Shown: one piece after another, positions 44,701 through 49,293 of the stretch | Position numbering within the stretch: the first letter of the stretch is position 1 | How the letters are laid out: the number at the start of each line of letters is the position of its first letter | Assembly (NCBI GenBank): GCA_010672165.1 | Contig: JAAHHN010000022.1 | Coordinates: forward strand, 1-49,293 | Reading direction: 5' to 3' | Source: Spirulina sp. SIO3F2 | GTDB taxonomy: Bacteria > Cyanobacteriota > Cyanobacteriia > Cyanobacteriales > Spirulinaceae | DNA length: 49,293 nt | Translations under genes and position numbers: made by a program | Notes under the pieces: model-generated | Told to the model about the DNA's origin: nothing | Database searches by the model: none | The model's input: only the letters and a program-made list of their open reading frames with translations

Positions 44701-47700
44701 CTGCAGTTGGTGCTGGATTTGATTAGTGTGCTGCCTGGCGTTGATCTTGAACTGCCAGAAATTGGGCTTGGGGATCAGGCGGGCAAGGTTGAGGATGAGG
44801 CGGCGCGATTGGCGCAAGCGAAGGAGATTTATGCTGCTGCGGTAAACGAGTTTGGCGACGCGATCGACTTCCAGGAAACGAAGGCGGAAATCCAGCAACG
44901 GTTTGATGAAGCAGGACTGGGTGATATTGATGTTTCGAGTGTCGAGAATGCAGTTAGGCTTGATAAATTTATTGATATCAATGAGGGAGTTGCCGAACTG
45001 GGACGGGCGGCAGAGCTTGTTGAACAAAAAACCGCAGAGCTTGGAGAACGCGCCGAAACTGAATGGGGCAAGCAGGAGATTCGTAATGCCCTGGCCACTG
45101 AGAAATTTGCCGATGCCACTGAAGAAGAGCTGCGTCTAGCAGCGACCAAGACAGGGCAAGCCCAACTGGTCATCGAGCGGGCGATCGCGGAGCTGGGAGA
45201 AAATGCTTCCGCTGAGATGCAGCGCCAGGCAGCAGAGCAGGCGATCGCCGCTGGGAATTTCAGTGATGTTGCCCCACAGGCAATCAAGGATGCGATCACT
45301 GAAACTATCACTGCCTCACAAGCCTATCAGCAGGCCCTCAAAGAGGAAGGGCAGAGTAATGCTGATGCGGTTGAGGAGGGCAATGAGGAGACCAAATCAG
45401 CTTTAGAGCGGCGCAAGGAACTATTCTCCGAGGCATCAGATGCGGTTGAGGAGCGACTGTCTGAGGATACTGCTGCAATCACAGATGCCCTAAATCAGCA
45501 AATCCGAGAGATTAATGATCAGGTAGAAAATGGTGATATTTCGGCACTTGAGGGGGCGAAGCGCAAAGATGCTGCAACCACGGATTCAACTCGCGATCAG
45601 CTTGAACTAATTAAGGAAGAAGAAGCTGCTGTGCGGGCCGCTTTAGAAAGCACTACCGCTGTTGGAGAAAAGGGCAATGCCGAGCGTGAAAGGCTGGCGG
45701 CTGAGTTGGTGGCTATTGAGGGTAAGAAAAATGAGCAGTTGCAAGCATTGCGAGAAGCAGAACTTACCCAGCTCCGCACCGCCGAAACCACCCTCGAAGC
45801 CACGCTTCAAGAGCAACTCAACGATCGCAAAATCACCGCCGAACAAGCCGCTGTCCAGCGCACTACCCTGGCCGCCGAGAATGCTGAGAAGGAACTCGAA
45901 ATCCTTGAGCAAACCAACGCTAGCGCCGAGGAATTGGAGCAACAACGGCTCAAGATCGCCGAAGCCCAAGCCGCTAAACTTGCAGCGATTAAAGCTGAAG
46001 CCCTCGCCAAAATTAAGCGGGCGGAGCAGGAGCGGTTGGTTGAGATCGCCAAGCTTGAAGCTGATGGACTCAAATCGACCGAAGCCATAGAACTCGCCAA
46101 AGCCCAGGCCGCAGCCAAGCGAGCACGGGAAACCCTCGAAGCCCTTGAAGAACAGAAAGTAACCGAAGACGAAATCAATGCTGCCACCCTGGAGGCTTTA
46201 GAAGCCCAGAAAGCCGCTGAACAGGCATTGATCGCTGTAATTAATGCTCGAATTGAATTGCAGGGCCAGGTGATCGAATCGCGGCTCCAAAAACAGATTG
46301 ACCTGATTAATCAATCCACTAATGCCCTGAACCGACAAAAGTCCATTATTGAATCGATTGGTTCGCTTCAAGCGGCTCAAAATGCCTTGAGTGAAGCCAG
46401 AGCCAATATCGAAATCGATCGCCTGAAACGGGGTAAGGAACTGCTTGAGCAACAGGACGAGTTGCTGGGCAAAACTCAAGAGATTTCTGAAGAAGAGCAA
46501 AAAGCCCGCGACCTGGCGACGGTGCAGGGAGAACTACGCGATCGCGGCTTCAACCCCAATGCTGATCCTGATACTGTACTACTACAAAGGCTTGATGCTG
46601 AAAAACAGGCTGCCAAAGACCGTGAGGCTGCACTACAACGCCAGCTAGCTCTACAACGCCAAGCAGCCGCGATCGAGGCACAGTTGGCGGTGATTGCAGC
46701 GCGGCGGGCGGTATTCGAGGCGAAAATCGCTGAGAATACTGCGATCCAGGAAGCACAGAAAGCTAAAGCTCTAGAGAGCGATCTCCGAGCAGATTTGGCA
46801 GCAGCTCAAGAAGCGGGCGATGCCGAGCGGGTGAAGGAGTTGCAGCAGCAGCTTGAGCTGAACCAATCTATCCAAGATGCGGCGGAGTTAGCCAAACAAA
46901 ATACTCAAGACGCGATCGCGGGTGTGGGTTTCGCGGAGTTTGCTAATCAGAATGCTCAACAACAGTTGGCCGCAGAGCAACAAACCCAGTTGGTCGATTT
47001 CAATGCCCAGGAGAATGAACGCCGGATCGCAGCGGCGAATGAGCGTAGCCAAGCAGGTCTAAGTCGTGGGCCGGTGGAACTTCTTCCCACTGATGGCACC
47101 GGAATTGATTTTAGTCAGGATGCGGAGATTGCTCAGCAGGTCGAAGGAATCAATCAGCAGATCACCTCTGAAGCCCAGCGCCAGAATGAACTCAGTCAGG
47201 AGCGCCAGATCCTTAACGATATTGAGATCGAGCAACAGAAACAATTGTTGGAACTCGAACGGCAACGGGGCGCAGGGAACGCCGCACCATCAGGGCCGGT
47301 AATCCCAGCGTTCAGGACTGGAGGGGCGTTTAACTCAGGGACTCGGCAGATTATGGTGGGTGACGGTGCAACCCTTGGCAGAGCGGCACCGGAGATTGTT
47401 AAGTTCGCCGGGGGGCCATCAGTTCTGGCAGGTCTTTATGGGCCTGAAATCCTGAATACCGGGGGAAAGTCTGGATTTGTTTATAATGCCGCTCGTACTG
47501 CTCAGGTGATCCGGTCTCTACCCACCAAGGTCAACTCAATCAACATGCCCGCTGCCGCTGCGACGATGACGGTTGCCAGCAGAGGTAGCTCTGGTGCTGG
47601 GAACAGTGCATTGCTGCAAGAGATCAAGGGACTGCGGGCGGATCTCAAGGGAGCACCCCGGAAGACGGAGATCCACCAGCACAATACGACAACCCTCAGT

Positions 47701-47787
47701 AGCCTGAGTGATGCTGAGGTCGATCGTCGGATTCGGCAGCGGAGTTTGGAGGGGGTGAAGTATATAGCCCGAAAGCTGGGGCGTTAG
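41734..47787 (+). CDS. Phage tail tape measure protein
   Basis: The 2017-residue protein sets tail length and marks a long-tailed (sipho- or myovirus-like) phage. Long Ala/Gln/Lys/Glu coiled coils (1-390) lead to a TP901-type core ('SLSRGGLSAKEVERSLKSVT', 'EDFGRTSDILVTAAN', 'GAFANVGPLAKQAGLDTEEA'). Hydrophobic segments follow (about 820-1000; 'ITQTIAIINVASGILRGLVG'), then another very long coiled coil (1030-1850) and a Gly-rich C-terminus. At about 150 residues per 22 nm of helix, the length implies a tail near 300 nm. No baseplate or fibre genes follow. Confidence 0.92.
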   Translation: MTKIITEFVSIGEEELEKSFADLDKASQKFEKSLNRSGKTSAQSVAQLRSLAQLNKQLARIYDQQAKGNLTAAQTQALASKARVAAAKRELAIIKQQGATQDQVSKAELKLAKQKAQLTQSLNKLNKERKRAIAAAEKETAAQQKSAAVTTARIAADQKAQGIERQKAAAQTRQAKLLNELSEIQKRASKQQINSAQAAIASSQAKEKALARELAAAKSRGDALSTIAAIELKLNTQRNKTQVLIQKETAAQQKAAATAARRAAAQEKAAARATAQAQKQTAVAAQQVQREKILATAQQRRALLHQRIGKIQDAQAKGTLTAGQAEVRISRAKVAAAIQEVNALKNQGASVDRVAKAQARLSAEKLKLVKGQQRLSAESKKVAGSLNKIDGSARKATGGLGLIQGAIGGFAAGAAVKGIDAIHSAIVAAGNQVGESVKEFAQLDQSLTTFRALTGLKVKSGQFQAVEKEVKSLGATTTFTAGEVGALAVSLSRGGLSAKEVERSLKSVTQAAIASNADLVRTGEIITQISNTFEEDFGRTSDILVTAANSSSTTLEELGGAFANVGPLAKQAGLDTEEAAKFFALFASAGVRGAEAGTALRGTLNRLVPAIDGLKNGTEGLKPAQKRLVKTLQELGLSYQDFLDSTGGLDGQKTLETLSNSIAKIEDPTAKARLAIRAFGDEYGSKVLGLLTRSPAIINKQSKAFDGLGGAAERTAAVMQQSLEARFKILGSAVSGFRTELGASLAPVLEPLLEEAGEFFTGLTDLLTQGGVGNGISDTLGAIAGGLIDEFKAGFGSLELDIFEDIFENLVPVIGSVGQALKDLQIGARIGELTNVLGAVGNDALEALGPTLTNGVTATGNAISTVIDTVTTLIEAARDLGILDVIFTVAKKSITQTIAIINVASGILRGLVGIIKLISPAFAPVGVAVKALLIPFNILHSVVQLISQGIAKLGGLIQGLGEFAQGARSQIANAFVEAFEGPLSQARDSLQLVLDLISVLPGVDLELPEIGLGDQAGKVEDEAARLAQAKEIYAAAVNEFGDAIDFQETKAEIQQRFDEAGLGDIDVSSVENAVRLDKFIDINEGVAELGRAAELVEQKTAELGERAETEWGKQEIRNALATEKFADATEEELRLAATKTGQAQLVIERAIAELGENASAEMQRQAAEQAIAAGNFSDVAPQAIKDAITETITASQAYQQALKEEGQSNADAVEEGNEETKSALERRKELFSEASDAVEERLSEDTAAITDALNQQIREINDQVENGDISALEGAKRKDAATTDSTRDQLELIKEEEAAVRAALESTTAVGEKGNAERERLAAELVAIEGKKNEQLQALREAELTQLRTAETTLEATLQEQLNDRKITAEQAAVQRTTLAAENAEKELEILEQTNASAEELEQQRLKIAEAQAAKLAAIKAEALAKIKRAEQERLVEIAKLEADGLKSTEAIELAKAQAAAKRARETLEALEEQKVTEDEINAATLEALEAQKAAEQALIAVINARIELQGQVIESRLQKQIDLINQSTNALNRQKSIIESIGSLQAAQNALSEARANIEIDRLKRGKELLEQQDELLGKTQEISEEEQKARDLATVQGELRDRGFNPNADPDTVLLQRLDAEKQAAKDREAALQRQLALQRQAAAIEAQLAVIAARRAVFEAKIAENTAIQEAQKAKALESDLRADLAAAQEAGDAERVKELQQQLELNQSIQDAAELAKQNTQDAIAGVGFAEFANQNAQQQLAAEQQTQLVDFNAQENERRIAAANERSQAGLSRGPVELLPTDGTGIDFSQDAEIAQQVEGINQQITSEAQRQNELSQERQILNDIEIEQQKQLLELERQRGAGNAAPSGPVIPAFRTGGAFNSGTRQIMVGDGATLGRAAPEIVKFAGGPSVLAGLYGPEILNTGGKSGFVYNAARTAQVIRSLPTKVNSINMPAAAATMTVASRGSSGAGNSALLQEIKGLRADLKGAPRKTEIHQHNTTTLSSLSDAEVDRRIRQRSLEGVKYIARKLGR

Positions 47788-47880
47788 GAGTGTTCCTCTC
47801 CCTCTATCAAAGAGTATTTACTCCGCCTATACCCGAAGGGTTAGGGGGTGGTGTAGCAATACCGCGACCAACGGGAGTAA

Positions 47881-48096
47881 TTAGACAATCTCCGCCTGTT
47901 GCTCAATGTATTGCTTGATGATCTCCAATGGTGCGCCCCCACAAGCCAGCAGGCAATAAGTTCGACTCCAAAAAACAGGTTTGCCGCGATAGACACGTCC
48001 AAGATGTTCTGTAAACTCCTTACAAATGAGCCTGCTAGAAACAGTCTTGAGGTTATTGACGAGCTTAGAAGGCTGAACCTTGGGGGTTCTTTCCTT
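47881..48096 (-). pseudogene. 3' fragment of an IS200/IS605-family tnpA
   Basis: The minus strand reads 71 codons matching the C-terminal half of IS200-type Y1 transposases: 'VQPSKLVNNLKTVSSRLIC', 'YRGKPVFWSRTYCLLACGGA' and 'PLEIIKQYIEQQ', ended by TAA. An in-frame stop just upstream and loss of the HUH motif region show that it is dead. A short 'ACCCGAAGGGT' hairpin at about 47830-47841, downstream of the stop, may be what is left of the element end. It lies between the tape-measure gene and the CRISPR array. The rest of 47788-48216 holds nothing else I can support. Confidence 0.85.
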
Positions 48097-48216
48097 TCAA
48101 CTCCTCTCAGCGATCGCGGACAATTCATTGTTTTTGTCTCTAGAGACAAAAACAGCTCAACTGGACTCAAAGGGGCGGGGTTGAAGCAGCCAAAAGAAGG
48201 CCAGGTTTAACCCTAG

Positions 48217-49293
48217 CCTTCTAATTCATCCGATTTAAGCCCATCGGTAGGGCTCATCTGGCAATCATCCGCGCAGCCGACGAAAAGGCTGAAGTTTCCA
48301 ACTAATCCGATTTAAGCCCATCGGTAGGGCCTTTGAGCCTGGCATGATTCCTTTCATTCTGGTTGTGTTTATGTTGCCAACTAATCCGATTTAAGCCCAT
48401 CGGTAGGGTGTTGGTGTAACAGGTGATTATGACGATATTGAATGTATCATTGAGGTTTCCAACTAATCCGATTTAAGCCCATCGGTAGGGGTTTTCGTCA
48501 TCGACGGTGTTACCGTCACCGCTCCATCCCAGTTTCCAACTAATCCGATTTAAGCCCATCGGTAGGGGCTGCTCTCTTTTTTTCTGCACTTGATCAGCAC
48601 GGTGTCACTAAAAGTTTCCAACTAATCCGATTTAAGCCCATCGGTAGGGTCAACCGTGGACATACAGTATGACACAATCCCGTGTCACACTTGTTTCCAA
48701 CTAATCCGATTTAAGCCCATCGGTAGGGAGGTAAGTCAACATTTTGTGGTGTTTCGCCTTTGTATATAGTTTCCAACTAATCCGATTTAAGCCCATCGGT
48801 AGGGCAACACTATATAAATCTACATGACTTAGATATCGGGTCGTATAGTTTCCAACTAATCCGATTTAAGCCCATCGGTAGGGTTACATAAACCTAGTTG
48901 GAGATTAGTACCGCTAGTATTAAGATTAAAGTTTCCAACTAATCCGATTTAAGCCCATCGGTAGGGCATTATCGATGCAAACCAAGATTGTCGCGATCAA
49001 GCATTGCTGAAGTTTCCAACTAATCCGATTTAAGCCCATCGGTAGGGGATGTTGAGTCTATCTGCTCTTTTAAGTAGTGGGGCTGTACATGGTTTCCAAC
49101 TAATCCGATTTAAGCCCATCGGTAGGGAACCTAAGGGGTCTAAGCCGAACCCGTCTAAGGGTAAAAGTTTCCAACTAATCCGATTTAAGCCCATCGGTAG
49201 GGAGTCTATGCTAAAGTTAAACCTTTAGGACATTTGTACTTTGTTTCCAACTAATCCGATTTAAGCCCATCGGTAGGGACGTCGAGAAGCTGT
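48217..49293 (-). CRISPR. CRISPR array, trailer end, 14 repeats in view
   Basis: A 36-bp repeat occurs 14 times, starting at 48217, 48294, 48373, 48455, 48532, 48614, 48693, 48769, 48848, 48931, 49012, 49092, 49167 and 49243; the array runs off the right edge. On the plus strand the repeat is GTTTCCAACTAATCCGATTT followed by AAGCCCATCGGTAGGG. Thirteen full spacers of 39-47 bases are all different. The copy at 48217 has 5 mismatches and the one at 48373 one; the other 12 agree. The worn first copy marks the trailer end, so the array reads on the minus strand and its repeats end in GTTGGAAAC, like many cyanobacterial 5' handles. Inside the repeat, CCGAT and ATCGG can form a short hairpin. Spacer length suits type III or I-D, but cas genes are off-window. 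Confidence 0.97.

Noticed and set aside
47841-48170. Minus-strand frame of 109 codons
   Set aside because: It overlaps the tnpA fragment in another frame and has no family pattern of its own.
47788-48216. Right attachment site of the prophage
   Set aside because: No copy of the comM-edge sequence (such as GATGCTCGACACA) was found near the end of the tape-measure gene, so no att pair is claimed.
48253-49242. CRISPR spacers targeting the neighbouring prophage
   Set aside because: Reading the 13 spacers against the window by eye gave no match on either strand; a proper search is needed but nothing supports self-targeting.

Overview
The window is cyanobacterial chromosome. The HIP1 octamer GCGATCGC is frequent. 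There are photosynthetic-type NDH-1 genes (ndhH, and ndhC-ndhK-ndhJ), a PsbQ lipoprotein of photosystem II, a TatC translocase, a DUF4278 protein, a CHAT/DUF1822/sigma-like locus and an XisI remnant. No rRNA or tRNA gene was recognised.

Layout. 1-5.9 kb (minus strand): two ammonium-transporter paralogs (the first cut by the window edge; the second fused to HAMP and PAS sensor domains), a glutaminase, a MinD/ParA-type ATPase and an exported protein of unknown function. 6-12.7 kb: an xisI remnant, tatC, a thioredoxin-like exported protein that has lost its CXXC motif, a Uma2-family protein, rtcB, ndhH, psbQ and a FAD-dependent amine oxidase. 12.7-22.5 kb: a divergent CHAT locus. A sigma-like regulator, a DUF1822 protein, a membrane-anchored CHAT-TPR protein and an exported TPR protein lie on the minus strand. 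A 1528-residue two-partner-secretion adhesin ending in a second CHAT domain lies on the plus strand. 22.7-26.5 kb: a His-rich CobW-family metallochaperone, ndhC-K-J and two small cyanobacterial proteins.

From about 27.1 to 47.8 kb lies a prophage or prophage remnant whose left edge abuts a truncated comM (Mg-chelatase-like) gene. It carries a DUF932 protein; a ParB-like protein; a TET/JBP-type dioxygenase; a glycosyltransferase resembling the TET/JBP-associated class; small and large terminase; portal, scaffold-like and capsid-like genes; head-completion and tail genes; a P-loop kinase plus HAD phosphatase pair resembling a split Pnkp; and a 2017-residue tape-measure protein. No integrase, lysis, baseplate or tail-fibre gene is visible, and no right attachment site was found. 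The most striking system is the ParB / TET-JBP dioxygenase / glycosyltransferase cassette placed directly before the terminase genes. It predicts that this phage oxidises and glycosylates bases in its own DNA.

The window ends with the 3' fragment of an IS200/IS605 tnpA and the trailer end of a CRISPR array: 14 repeats in view and long, variable spacers. The degenerate terminal repeat on the left indicates that the array is read on the minus strand, with leader and cas genes beyond the right edge. All family assignments are by eye from motifs and remembered family patterns; no database search was run.
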